Notes under the pieces: generated by a model
Databases searched by the model: none
Told to the model about the DNA's origin: nothing
What the model saw: only the letters and a program-made list of their open reading frames with translations
Shown: in pieces, positions 41,843 through 50,298 of the stretch
Layout of the letters: each line of letters begins with the position of its first letter
How positions within the stretch are numbered: position 1 is the stretch's first letter
Translations under genes and position numbers: made by a program
Assembly (NCBI RefSeq): GCF_014876775.1
Contig: NZ_CP062310.1
Location: forward strand, 620,001-684,000
Source: Infirmifilum lucidum
Lineage (GTDB): Archaea > Thermoproteota > Thermoprotei > Thermofilales > Thermofilaceae
Length of the DNA: 64,000 nucleotides
Direction: 5' to 3'

Positions 41843-42520
41843 ATGAAGGAGATTTACCGCAAGATAGTCCATTTGGGTTTGAGCTCTCTCCTTATATGCC
41901 CGTTCATCCTCCACCTCCCCGAACCCCTAGATATCCGCGTCTACTACTCTCTTGGGCTCTTAGCGGCAGCCCTTATCAATAGTGCAGTTGTGAGGAGATC
42001 TAAGCTTAGGGTAGAGCTTGAGAACTTTTCGAGTGAGCTACACAAGTTCGTCGACAGTTTTGGAGAGAAGACAAGGATGCCTCTCGCAGTGATTGAAGAG
42101 GCTATAGACGAGTTCCACGGCTTTATCGAGAGGCAGCTTTCGTTACTTGAGAGAGATTACGAGAAAAGAGAGGGATATGTCGGCCTACTGTACGGGATGA
42201 TAGGCGCAGTCATAAGCCTCCTCGTGGATCCCTGCCACACCTTCTACGGTATCACGGCTCTCGCTGTAGTCGACACTGTAGCGTCGATCTCTAGTATGGC
42301 AATATGGCATAGGGGTAAGAGCCTGGGAGGGGAGGCTGTGGCTTTCCTCGTATATGCCTCTCTACTCGTTGTTAGCGGTAGCAGTGCCCTACAGGCCATA
42401 GTAGTGTCGCTTCTTGCGGTAGTGTCGGAATACTTCTCACCGGAAGATAACCTGACAGTCCCGGTTGTCGCAACCACTACTGCTATGTTGCTGGGCGCGC
42501 CCCCGCACTGCCCGCTCTAA
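41843..42520 (+). CDS. dolichol/polyprenol kinase-like membrane protein
   Basis: A 225-residue membrane protein starting 'MKEIYRKIVHLGLSSLL', the N-terminal hallmark of the SEC59/phytol-kinase family, which phosphorylates polyprenols or diacylglycerol with CTP. A central soluble helical insert (about residues 50-110) is unusual. The C-terminal helices contain 'ALAVVDTVASISSMAIWHRG' with Asp in the place of the family's D-x-x-A-x-x-x-G and 'KSLGGEAVAFLVYASLLV'. A TTG at 41831 is possible instead of ATG 41843. Its 3' end overlaps the convergent gene's stop by 4 nt. Confidence 0.65.
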   Translation: MKEIYRKIVHLGLSSLLICPFILHLPEPLDIRVYYSLGLLAAALINSAVVRRSKLRVELENFSSELHKFVDSFGEKTRMPLAVIEEAIDEFHGFIERQLSLLERDYEKREGYVGLLYGMIGAVISLLVDPCHTFYGITALAVVDTVASISSMAIWHRGKSLGGEAVAFLVYASLLVVSGSSALQAIVVSLLAVVSEYFSPEDNLTVPVVATTTAMLLGAPPHCPL

Positions 42521-45126
42521 AAAGTTGTTTCTCCCAGTACTTCGTCCGCTAGCCTTAAGGCTTGAGTGTTATCGCTACGTAGGCTACTACTGAGAGGACG
42601 AATATTGCCAGTATAAGGGCTGAGACCAGCCTCTTTCTCCTGTCTCTTCTCGCCGGCATTCCCACCACCCGCTATAATCGATAGTACAAGGAGAAAAAGA
42701 CCTGTAATTATTAAGGTTTCCGGCGCCACGACTCTGCCAGCGGTTAAAATAGAGGGCAGGCCGGTAGAGTTGAGTAGAGAGGCGTACTTGTTCTGAGCCT
42801 CTTCAAGCTCTTTCTTCGCCCCTATGCCTACGAGAACTAGGCTCCCGTCCTTGATTACAAGGACTGTGGGGAAGGAGGTCGCGTTCACTTGGCTTGCTAT
42901 CCTTACATCATCGTATCCAATAGGCCAGGTTATGTTGTTATCTAGCGAGTATCTCTTAAGTATATCGGGCGTATCAGTTTGCGAAACAGTTATGGACACA
43001 ACGACTGTATCGTTCCTCTCTGAGAGCCTCTTCAGGAGAGGTATAAGGTACTTGCAGCCCGTGCACTGTGTATAGAACAACTCTATTACGAGGATCTTGT
43101 TCCAGGAAGCCTCGGCGAGGTCTAGTTGCTGTCCATTGTAGAGAGTTATGCTCCCTAGACTCACGCTCTTGCTCACCCTCCTGGAAACTAGTGTCTCGTT
43201 GCCTATGCGTGCAAGGATTTCGGCCAAGTGCGCCTCCTCGCCCGTTTTGATAAGGCTACACTCCACGCGTACTACGAGATTGTCTAGCCCTGTGCGCCAC
43301 ACAATTGTAGACGCATTCAGCCGACACGTATAGTTCCCCGGTGTTTCCACAATGGACATTTGGTAGCTACCGGCTTCCAGCTTTACTGTTTTAACCAGCC
43401 CCTGCTCGACACCAACAACAACAGGTGAACTAGGGGAGTCTATTCTAGAAATCTTTACCTTGAGGGAGGTCTCTCTAGGAGAAAGCAGCGTTAAGTTGAA
43501 GGTTTCCCGTTTCAGCGTTACAGTCAGGTTTCTGTTTTGTTCGAGGGAGAAGTTGAGGGACTGAGAAATGTATAGGGGTGCCTGCACTCTCAGCGAGTAA
43601 TTCCCCTTTAGGAGGTCTATTGAGACTTCTCCAGACGCAGGTGTTGTTAGCTCATAAGCCTCTGATCCGCTAATACTTACTCTAGCTCCAGGTATAGGTT
43701 CCCCCCTTTCGCCTACAACCCTAACAACAAGCAGGAACCTTTTAGGCCGCTCTCTATCCATCCTGGTCTCAAATACTATTGTCGGCTGGTTAACCGTTAG
43801 CGAGAACTTGTTCTCGGAGTACCCTTGCTTGAGCACCTCAACGGTGTAATTGCCAGGCGGGACTATTAGCTTTGCCCATCCTGTAGAGTTTGTCAAAGTG
43901 CTGTAGCTACTGCCCCCAGATACTATGTTCACGTTTGCGTCACTGATTTGTGCACCGTCTCGGTCTACAACCCTAATATATACGGTGGATCTAGCCAGCG
44001 GGTAAAGGAAGACTAAATAGTTATTCCCGTACTTCGCTATGAACAGTTGCTCTGAGTTCCTGCTCTCGACAGGATCCCACGAGAGACTGGGCCAGTCTAT
44101 CTGGTATCTGCCTATAAGTACTGGCGGGTTTCTATAGTCTGTGGCGTAGAGGAGCACGTCACTTACGGTAAATATCGCTATTAGGTTCTGCGAGAAAACT
44201 CTCACGCTACGTTTGGTAGGGATCGAGAAGAAGTTTGTACAGCGGAGAGAGGCATCACAGAGGCTTGTAGTACCGTCCCAGAATACTACTACGAAGTTGC
44301 TACCGAGCGGAACAATCTGGGCTATAGGTTGCATTCCCCTATCTGCGAGAATTCTAAGATCCGGCAGTGACAGAACGAAGGTTTCATGTTGCCCACCATC
44401 ATCCTTAACCCGTTGCGCTACTACATACCCTGCTCCCACGGCTTTTGTTGTCAGGCCTGTCTGCAGAGAAGCCACTTTGACTACGCCGCTGGCTGTAACG
44501 CTGTAAACTTCGATTTTGTTGTCTGTGAGTTGGCACAACTCGCAGAGAGTATCTATCGTCTCTACTACGAGGTATCTCTGGTAGAAATCTAGGGAGAATA
44601 TTTTGCACAGGACGTCGTTAGAGTTCACGTCTCTCTCGAAAACCCTATTCCTCCTGGAGAGATCTATAACCACGAGCCTATCGAGTTTTGCGCTCTTCAC
44701 TGTGTAGACGATGTCTAGGGCGAGAAACCTTCCATCTTGGCTTAAGGACGCGCGGGATACGTAGACTTCATCGCTTTTCGCTATAGCGGAGAGCGAGTAC
44801 AGGGGTTCTAAAGTGGATGAGTTTATGACAATAACTGTACCTGAAGAGTCTACTATTACTAGCGTAGATGCATTATAGAACATTCCAACAACGTCTAGCC
44901 CTATAGGTTTTATCACCCTGGAAATGGTGCTCCCAGCGTTGAAATCTATTAAAGCCAGCGAGCCGTTAGAGAAGCTTATATAGGCTTTACTCCCAGCTGG
45001 CAGGAATGCTTCCACAGGTGCCCCGAAAGACCTTATCTCATAGCTATATACCGGTGTAGAGAACATATGCTGAGCAACGTACAATGCTGCTAGCAGGAGT
45101 AGCACTAGGATTACTTGCCTTACCAT
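42517..45126 (-). CDS. membrane-anchored propeller-thioredoxin protein
   Basis: An 869-residue extracytoplasmic protein. Order of parts: signal anchor ('VILVLLLLAALYVAQHMF'); a propeller-like beta-rich domain with 'IDTLCELCQLTDNKI', C195 and C198; three PEGA or carboxypeptidase-regulatory-like repeats ('GAQISDANVNIVSGGSSYST', 'YTVEVLKQGY', 'GEPIPGARVSISGSEAYELT'); a thioredoxin-like domain 'IELFYTQCTGCKYLIPLL' (C688, C691); and a membrane helix ('LIITGLFLLVLSIIAGGG'). The last 45 residues look non-biological and overlap a different-frame small ORF, so a frameshift or true overlap is possible. Paralogue of 26725-29487, without the DsbD-like part. Confidence 0.8.
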   Translation of the reverse strand: MVRQVILVLLLLAALYVAQHMFSTPVYSYEIRSFGAPVEAFLPAGSKAYISFSNGSLALIDFNAGSTISRVIKPIGLDVVGMFYNASTLVIVDSSGTVIVINSSTLEPLYSLSAIAKSDEVYVSRASLSQDGRFLALDIVYTVKSAKLDRLVVIDLSRRNRVFERDVNSNDVLCKIFSLDFYQRYLVVETIDTLCELCQLTDNKIEVYSVTASGVVKVASLQTGLTTKAVGAGYVVAQRVKDDGGQHETFVLSLPDLRILADRGMQPIAQIVPLGSNFVVVFWDGTTSLCDASLRCTNFFSIPTKRSVRVFSQNLIAIFTVSDVLLYATDYRNPPVLIGRYQIDWPSLSWDPVESRNSEQLFIAKYGNNYLVFLYPLARSTVYIRVVDRDGAQISDANVNIVSGGSSYSTLTNSTGWAKLIVPPGNYTVEVLKQGYSENKFSLTVNQPTIVFETRMDRERPKRFLLVVRVVGERGEPIPGARVSISGSEAYELTTPASGEVSIDLLKGNYSLRVQAPLYISQSLNFSLEQNRNLTVTLKRETFNLTLLSPRETSLKVKISRIDSPSSPVVVGVEQGLVKTVKLEAGSYQMSIVETPGNYTCRLNASTIVWRTGLDNLVVRVECSLIKTGEEAHLAEILARIGNETLVSRRVSKSVSLGSITLYNGQQLDLAEASWNKILVIELFYTQCTGCKYLIPLLKRLSERNDTVVVSITVSQTDTPDILKRYSLDNNITWPIGYDDVRIASQVNATSFPTVLVIKDGSLVLVGIGAKKELEEAQNKYASLLNSTGLPSILTAGRVVAPETLIITGLFLLVLSIIAGGGNAGEKRQEKEAGLSPYTGNIRPLSSSLRSDNTQALRLADEVLGETTF
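42555..42659 (-). CDS. candidate 34-aa single-TM protein overlapping the thioredoxin gene
   Basis: In the frame shifted from the thioredoxin protein's tail, an ATG at 42659 opens a 34-codon ORF ending TAA. Its protein has a basic start 'MPARRDRRKRLV' and one hydrophobic helix 'SALILAIFVLSVVAYVAI'. GGTGGTGGG lies just upstream as a possible ribosome-binding site. This looks more like a real membrane segment than the main frame does here. Either it is a tiny gene, or a frameshift (real or sequencing) would join it to the thioredoxin protein as a second membrane helix. Confidence 0.45.
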   Translation of the reverse strand: MPARRDRRKRLVSALILAIFVLSVVAYVAITLKP

Positions 45127-45127
45127 A

Positions 45128-45568
45128 CTACTCGGTCTCCTTCAAGAGTATCCTAACAGGTATCCCATTTAATGTCTGAACGACAATAGATATACCTGTT
45201 AGCTCCTCTCCGGACGACAGGGAGCTTCCCAGCTTGTATAGAATCTCTCTCACGCGGGATAGGGCCTCAAGCGACTCCCTCTGAGACTCTATCGTCTCCT
45301 CCAGCACGTTCAACTCGTCAACGGCTCTCGCGTTGACGACGACTTTTAGCCCCATATAGTCGATTTCGTTGAGCGAGGAGAGCTTCTCGCCCAGTAAGTC
45401 TTCGAGAACTCTCTCCAGCGCTTTCATACGCTCAGCTCTCACACGCACGGCTTCATACCGCTGCTCGAGTTGCTGGAGAGTGCCCTGGATGGTTGCTATC
45501 TCGGCTTCAATGTACCTCAGTAATTCATCAAAGCTATTAAACTGGTAAATGTTGTAGGACACGGCCAC
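45128..45568 (-). CDS. coiled-coil protein upstream of the thioredoxin protein
   Basis: A 146-residue protein without a signal peptide. It is mostly helical, with a coiled coil over about residues 15-60 ('ATIQGTLQQLEQRYEAVRVR') and another at 90-120, and a short beta-rich end 'GISIVVQTLNGIPVRILL'. No family is recognised. The GTG start is used, preceded by an A/T-rich element centred about 22 nt upstream. It ends 1 nt before the propeller-thioredoxin gene, so both are probably translated together. Confidence 0.65.
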   Translation of the reverse strand: MAVSYNIYQFNSFDELLRYIEAEIATIQGTLQQLEQRYEAVRVRAERMKALERVLEDLLGEKLSSLNEIDYMGLKVVVNARAVDELNVLEETIESQRESLEALSRVREILYKLGSSLSSGEELTGISIVVQTLNGIPVRILLKETE

Positions 45569-45732
45569 CCACTTTTAAAGCCTTAATATGTTTAAAAAAA
45601 TTAACGTGTATTGACTCTACCCAGAGCACCCCCCGCTCACTGCTGCCACTCTCCGCCGACGTCCTTTTGAATGAAAGACTTCGAGAAATGCATGCCAGCC
45701 TACGACAACAGCTTCCACCGACTGTTAACTTC

Positions 45733-46518
45733 CTACTTCCCAAATCTTCTGTGCCTGGACTGGTATACCCTTATAGCGCGGAGTAGGTCTATCTTCCTGA
45801 AATCTGGCCAGTATACATCGAGAAAAACAAGTTCCGAGTAAGCTATCTGCCACAACAGGAAGTTACTTATCCTTTCCTCGCCACTTGTCCTGATAACAAG
45901 GTCTGGGTCTGGGTAAGGCTGGTCGCCCGTGTACAGGTACCTCTGGAATACTTCTTCGTCCACGTCTTCCTCTGATAGCTTGCCAGTTTTTACGTCCTTT
46001 ATGAGTTGTCTCACGGCTTCAACTATCTCTCTGCGTCCGCCGTAGGCCACGGCGATGTTGAGGAACCTGTCGGAGAATCTGGATGTGTAGTTTTCCAGCT
46101 CTTTAATCTTGGACACTATAGTTTCAGGAAGCAGGCTCAAGTCTCCTATGAATTTCACGCGGACTCGCCGCTTCTCGAGCTCTCTGGAGGATTTTAGCTG
46201 CTTGATTTTCTCCTCGAGTAGACTCAGGATTTCTTCTACCTCACTCCTACTCCTCCTCTGTAGATTTTCTGTTGACAGAACGTAGAGGGTCACTGTCTTA
46301 ACCCCCAAGTCATAGCACCATTTCAGCACTTCTTCGGCTCTCTCAGCCCCGTAGCGGTGCCCTAGCCACGGTGGTAGCCCTCTGTAGGTAGCCCATCTCC
46401 TATTGCCATCGAGTATGAACGCTACGTGATTTGGAATATTTCCACTCTTGACCTCTCTCTCAAGTAAGCGCTCATAGATCTTGTAGACTCCGAGTGCCCT
46501 TACAAGAGACCGCCACAC
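45733..46518 (-). CDS. uppS: cis-prenyltransferase (undecaprenyl/dehydrodolichyl diphosphate synthase family)
   Basis: Adds isoprene units in cis to make the long polyprenyl diphosphate used as glycan carrier for N-glycosylation. The 261-residue enzyme has the five family regions: 'HVAFILDGNRRWATYRGLPP' (catalytic Asp), 'GHRYGAERAEEVLKWC', 'YVLSTENLQRRS', 'NIAVAYGGRREIVEAVRQLI' and 'PDPDLVIRTSGEERISNFLL' with 'AYSELVFLDVYWPDF'. Divergent from deoC. Gap of 47 nt between the starts. Confidence 0.93.
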   Translation of the reverse strand: MWRSLVRALGVYKIYERLLEREVKSGNIPNHVAFILDGNRRWATYRGLPPWLGHRYGAERAEEVLKWCYDLGVKTVTLYVLSTENLQRRSRSEVEEILSLLEEKIKQLKSSRELEKRRVRVKFIGDLSLLPETIVSKIKELENYTSRFSDRFLNIAVAYGGRREIVEAVRQLIKDVKTGKLSEEDVDEEVFQRYLYTGDQPYPDPDLVIRTSGEERISNFLLWQIAYSELVFLDVYWPDFRKIDLLRAIRVYQSRHRRFGK

Positions 46519-46565
46519 TGATGCACACCACTACCTTTTTGTAAAGGTCGGCAATAATAACAGTT

Positions 46566-47288
46566 ATGCAAGGTGTCTTTGTCCGCCGCATCGAGGACGC
46601 TAGGGATCTTGTAGAAAGCATAAAGAGCATGATCGACCACACGAATCTGAGGCCAGAGGCATCGGTGGCAGAACTAGAGAGAACCTGTAGAGAAACTTTA
46701 GAATATGGCTTCTATGCGTGCTGTATCCCTCCATTTTTCGTCGAAAAAGCCAGGCGGATTGTGGGTGAGAGAGCAAGAGTGGTAACAGTTGTAGGCTTTC
46801 CGCACGGGAACGTTCCGACCGAGGTAAAGGAGAGAGAGGTGAGAGAGGCATTTGAGAGCGGTGCAGACGAGGTCGACGCTGTTATCAACATCTCCTTACT
46901 CCGCAGTGGCATGACGTCGGAGGCCGTTGAAGAGGCAAAACGTCTCCTCGAGGTAGTAAAGGAGCATGGGGGAGTGCTCAAGGTAATAATCGAGACAGGC
47001 TTCCTGGACGCCAGTACTATTTATAACGTCTCGAGGGAACTCTCGAGGATTGGAGTTCACTTCGTCAAAACGTCTACGGGTTTCGGCCCGCGTGGGGCTA
47101 CTCCAGAGGACATAATAGTTATAAGGCGCGCAGTTTCAGGGACATCGACACGCATAAAAGCCGCGGGCGGCATTAGAACCGGCCTGCAGGCGCTGTACTT
47201 CTACCTCCTTGGCGCGGACAGGATAGGGACTAGTAGTAGCACCCAGATAGTAAGCGATATTCAAAGGATTTCGACAAATAACGTATAG
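46566..47288 (+). CDS. deoC: deoxyribose-phosphate aldolase
   Basis: Splits 2-deoxyribose 5-phosphate to acetaldehyde and glyceraldehyde 3-phosphate. The 240-residue protein has 'IDHTNLRPEA', 'VTVVGFPHGNVPTEVKEREV', 'GADEVDAVINISLL' with catalytic Asp, the Schiff-base Lys168 in 'FVKTSTGFGPRGAT' and the second Lys198 in 'IKAAGGIRTG'. Length and motifs are normal. The TATA-like ataataac lies close upstream of the ATG. Confidence 0.95.
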   Translation: MQGVFVRRIEDARDLVESIKSMIDHTNLRPEASVAELERTCRETLEYGFYACCIPPFFVEKARRIVGERARVVTVVGFPHGNVPTEVKEREVREAFESGADEVDAVINISLLRSGMTSEAVEEAKRLLEVVKEHGGVLKVIIETGFLDASTIYNVSRELSRIGVHFVKTSTGFGPRGATPEDIIVIRRAVSGTSTRIKAAGGIRTGLQALYFYLLGADRIGTSSSTQIVSDIQRISTNNV

Positions 47289-47350
47289 AAGAACAACAAG
47301 TGTGAAAAATTATTATACCACAAGTTCATTTATCCAGCTGGTCACAGGAG

Positions 47351-48397
47351 ATGAAAGGAATAGCGTCGATCTATGGTTACGGAGTGTACATACCCGTCTA
47401 CAGGATCGAGGCCAAAGAGATTGCGAGAGTACATACGAAAGGAGGGGAAAAAGCCCCCATAAGGGCCAAAAGCCTGCCGGCGCCCGATGAAGACTCCTTA
47501 ACGATGGCCTATGAGGCCGCGAAAAACGCCCTGAAGAGAGCCCGTATAGACCCCTCCCTGGTCGAAGCCCTCTACATTGGCTCTGAAAGTCCACCATATG
47601 CCGTAAAGCCCTCAGCCACAGTAATAGCTGAAGCTCTAGGCTTTTCAAGGAAGCTCTACGGCATAGACATGGAGTTCGCGTGCAAGGCCGGGACGACCGC
47701 TATAATCAGCGTGGCCGCGTTAATCTCCTCCGGGGTCATCAAGTACGGCATGGGTATAGGAACAGATACCGCTCAGGGCAGGCCCGGCGACGAGCTCGAG
47801 TACACTGCCGCTGCTGGAGCGGCAGCGTACCTTCTGGGCCCCCTCTCCAAGGACTCTGTCGCCACGATCGAGCACACGTACAGTTACGTGACAGACACGC
47901 CTGACTTCTGGCGTAGAGAGGGCGAGAAGTTCCCGATGCATACGTTTAGGTTTACAGGAGACCCTGCATACTTTCACCACATCGAGAGTGCCGCAAAGGG
48001 GTTGATGGAGGAGACAGGTCTGAAGCCCAGCGACTTCAACTACGTAGTATTCCACCAGCCTAACGTCAAGTTCCCGCAGAGGATGGCACAAGTCTTGGGA
48101 TTCACGCAGGAGCAACTGAAGCTCGGCCTCCTCGCCGGGGAAATAGGGAACACTTATGCGGCCGCGTCTCTTATAGGCCTGGCCAACGTACTAGACCACG
48201 CGAAGCCAGGCGAGAGGATACTCGTAGTCTCGTTCGGTAGTGGAGCAGGTTCTGACGCCATGAGCATTATTGTTGGGGACGGAATAGAGGAGAGGAGGGA
48301 GCTGGCACCCAAGGTCTCCTACTACGTCTCAAGGGCGAAGTTTGTGGATTACGCCTTTTACCTCAAGTACCGGAGGTTCATTCAAGGGGTGGTTTGA
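47351..48397 (+). CDS. hydroxymethylglutaryl-CoA synthase
   Basis: Condenses acetoacetyl-CoA with acetyl-CoA to HMG-CoA, the second step of the mevalonate pathway. The 348-residue archaeal enzyme has 'YGYGVYIPVYRIEAKEIAR', the catalytic Cys111 in 'MEFACKAGTTAIISVA', 'YTAAAGAAAYLLG', and the active-site His in 'VVFHQPNVKFPQRMA'. It is the first of three tightly linked genes; the thiolase start codon follows its stop immediately. In archaea, thiolase, HMG-CoA synthase and DUF35 form one channelling complex. Confidence 0.95.
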   Translation: MKGIASIYGYGVYIPVYRIEAKEIARVHTKGGEKAPIRAKSLPAPDEDSLTMAYEAAKNALKRARIDPSLVEALYIGSESPPYAVKPSATVIAEALGFSRKLYGIDMEFACKAGTTAIISVAALISSGVIKYGMGIGTDTAQGRPGDELEYTAAAGAAAYLLGPLSKDSVATIEHTYSYVTDTPDFWRREGEKFPMHTFRFTGDPAYFHHIESAAKGLMEETGLKPSDFNYVVFHQPNVKFPQRMAQVLGFTQEQLKLGLLAGEIGNTYAAASLIGLANVLDHAKPGERILVVSFGSGAGSDAMSIIVGDGIEERRELAPKVSYYVSRAKFVDYAFYLKYRRFIQGVV

Positions 48398-49564
48398 GTG
48401 GGGAGAGTCTATATCGTGGGGGCTGGTGCCACGAAAATAGGCGAGCACTGGGATCTCTCACTGCGTGAGCTGGCTGCTGATGCTTCGAGGAAAGCAATCG
48501 AGGACGCGGGCATATCGAAACGCGACATCCAGGCTATTTTTGTTGGAAACATGTCCTCCGGATACCTCCAGGGCCAGGAGCACCTGGGCTCTCTGATCGC
48601 GACGTGGCTAGGTATACCGGGTGTAGCCGCCAACAAGATCGAAGCTGCCTGTGCTAGTGGTGGCGCCGCAGTACACAACGCTTACCTGGCCGTGAAGTCG
48701 GGTATCTACGACTGCGTACTTGCCGTCGGGGTTGAAAAGCTCACGGAAGCTACAACTAGCGACGTTACAAGCGCATTGATCATGGCAGAAGACCAGGAAT
48801 ACGTTGCTTTCGCAGGGTTCTCGTTTGTAGCCCTAAACGCGTTAGTCTACAGGGCCTACATGAGAAAGTTTGGAGCGAAACAGGAGGATATTGCGTTGTT
48901 CGCCGTTCACGACCACAACTATGCTGCGAATAACCCCCTTGCGCAGTACCCTAGGCCTGTAACTCTCGACGAAGTGCTCAAGTCACCCCCTGTCGCGGAT
49001 CCAATAAGGCTCCTCGAAAGCGCACCCCTAGGAGACGGGAGCGCCGCCCTAGTCCTGTGCTCTGAGGAAAAGGCAAGGAGGCTTGGCAAGGATGTTCTCA
49101 TCGAGTTAGCTGGGAGCGGGCTGGCAACAGACATCTTAAGTCTCCACGACAGGCCTGACCTCACGACACTGGCCGCCACTGTGAAAGCCAAGGGCTCCGC
49201 CTTCAAGCAGGCCGACATAGAAGTAAAGGACGTAGACGTCCTAGAGGTTCACGACGCGTTTACGGTTCTCGGCGTGATACACCTAGAGGATCTAGGGTTC
49301 GCCCGTAAGGGAGAGGGCTGGAGACTACTCAAGGAGGGGCAACTTGAGAAGGACGGAGACATCCCGACGAACACCATGGGGGGTCTCAAGGCGCGAGGCC
49401 ATCCTGTTGGAGCAACAGGGGTGTACCAGGTCTACGACCTGGTTGTTCAACTGCGTGGCGAGGCCGGCGCGAACCAGGTTCCTGACCCAGAAGTGGGTGT
49501 TGCCCAGAATGTTGGCGGCGTCGGGGGAACAGTTGTTGTTAACGTCGTGAAGAGGGTGAGGTAA
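48398..49564 (+). CDS. acetoacetyl-CoA thiolase (SCP-x type)
   Basis: Makes acetoacetyl-CoA from two acetyl-CoA for the HMG-CoA synthase encoded just upstream. The 388-residue thiolase has nucleophilic Cys85 in 'EAACASGGAAVHNA', 'AVHDHNYAANNPLAQYP', and the C-terminal active site 'KARGHPVGATGVYQVYDL' with 'NVGGVGGTVVVNV'. It lacks a second Cys at the usual C-G-G place, as in the archaeal SCP-x-like group. GTG start directly after the preceding TGA; DUF35 follows after 1 nt. Confidence 0.93.
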   Translation: MGRVYIVGAGATKIGEHWDLSLRELAADASRKAIEDAGISKRDIQAIFVGNMSSGYLQGQEHLGSLIATWLGIPGVAANKIEAACASGGAAVHNAYLAVKSGIYDCVLAVGVEKLTEATTSDVTSALIMAEDQEYVAFAGFSFVALNALVYRAYMRKFGAKQEDIALFAVHDHNYAANNPLAQYPRPVTLDEVLKSPPVADPIRLLESAPLGDGSAALVLCSEEKARRLGKDVLIELAGSGLATDILSLHDRPDLTTLAATVKAKGSAFKQADIEVKDVDVLEVHDAFTVLGVIHLEDLGFARKGEGWRLLKEGQLEKDGDIPTNTMGGLKARGHPVGATGVYQVYDLVVQLRGEAGANQVPDPEVGVAQNVGGVGGTVVVNVVKRVR

Positions 49565-49565
49565 G

Positions 49566-49979
49566 ATGTCGTATATGAGGAGTGTCCCAAGGGTTTGGCG
49601 TGAGAGAATAATAAAATACAGGTTAATTGGAGGAGCGTGCAAAGACTGCGGAAAGACGTTCTACCCATACAGGAAAGCTTGCCCGGTCTGCGGCTCGGAG
49701 AACGTCGAGCAAAAGAAACTACCCGAGACCGGCGTAATCGAAACCTTCAGTGTTGTTAGGTCGCCGCCAACAGAGTTTGTCAGCCAGGCGCCGTACATCG
49801 TAGCTATAGTTAGGCTAGACGACGGCACACTTGTGCCTGCGCAAATAACAGATGTGGAGCCAGACGAAGTCCGCGAGGGGATGCGTGTAGAGGCTGTCTT
49901 CAGAAAATACAGAGAACAGGGGGAAAAAGGAATAATAGAGTATGGCATAAAGTTTAGACCAGTGGTAAGCAACGAATGA
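49566..49979 (+). CDS. DUF35 zinc-ribbon/OB-fold scaffold protein
   Basis: A 137-residue protein with an N-terminal helix, a rubredoxin-like zinc ribbon 'CKDCGKTFYPYRKACPVCG' (about residues 25-43) and an OB-fold ('IETFSVVRSPPTEFVSQAPY', 'LVPAQITDVEPDEVREGMRV'). In archaeal thiolase/HMG-CoA synthase complexes this protein is the scaffold connecting the two enzymes. Position directly after both genes supports that role here. Confidence 0.92.
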   Translation: MSYMRSVPRVWRERIIKYRLIGGACKDCGKTFYPYRKACPVCGSENVEQKKLPETGVIETFSVVRSPPTEFVSQAPYIVAIVRLDDGTLVPAQITDVEPDEVREGMRVEAVFRKYREQGEKGIIEYGIKFRPVVSNE

Positions 49980-50001
49980 GGAAAAGACTACACGCGAAAA
50001 A

Positions 50002-50298
50002 TTGATAGAAGTTTTTCTCAGTAACCCCGGTGTAGAGTTCACCCTGCGCCAACTCCTTTCAATGCTTTCTCTACGAGACTCTGAGGCAAAGAGGCTATTG
50101 AACGACATAAACCACGCGGCAAAGACTATCAGGAGGCGTACGAACAACAAGGCTTACCTGGCCATGCGTCCACCGATATGCCGCGACTGTGGGTACGTGT
50201 TCAAGGAGCTGGACAGCGCTTGGAGGCCGGGCAAGTGCCCACGGTGTAAGAGCGAGAGAATTACCCAGCCGAGCTTCATTCTAATTAGGCGTGATTAG
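50002..50298 (+). CDS. predicted HTH/Zn-ribbon transcriptional regulator
   Basis: A 98-residue protein that fuses a winged-helix N-terminal domain ('GVEFTLRQLLSMLSLRDSEA', 'RRLLNDINHAAKTIRRR'-like) to a C-terminal zinc ribbon 'CRDCGYVFKELDSAWRPGKC' then 'PRCKSERI'. This matches a well spread family of small archaeal regulators. The TTG start at 50002 was the only usable one. It lies 22 nt after DUF35, and its 3' end overlaps the convergent THUMP-SPOUT gene by 14 nt. Confidence 0.8.
   Translation: MIEVFLSNPGVEFTLRQLLSMLSLRDSEAKRLLNDINHAAKTIRRRTNNKAYLAMRPPICRDCGYVFKELDSAWRPGKCPRCKSERITQPSFILIRRD

Noticed and set aside
45537-45743. 68-codon ORF between the coiled-coil gene and uppS
   Set aside because: Low complexity, no homologous-looking motif, and overlaps the promoter region of the 45568 start.
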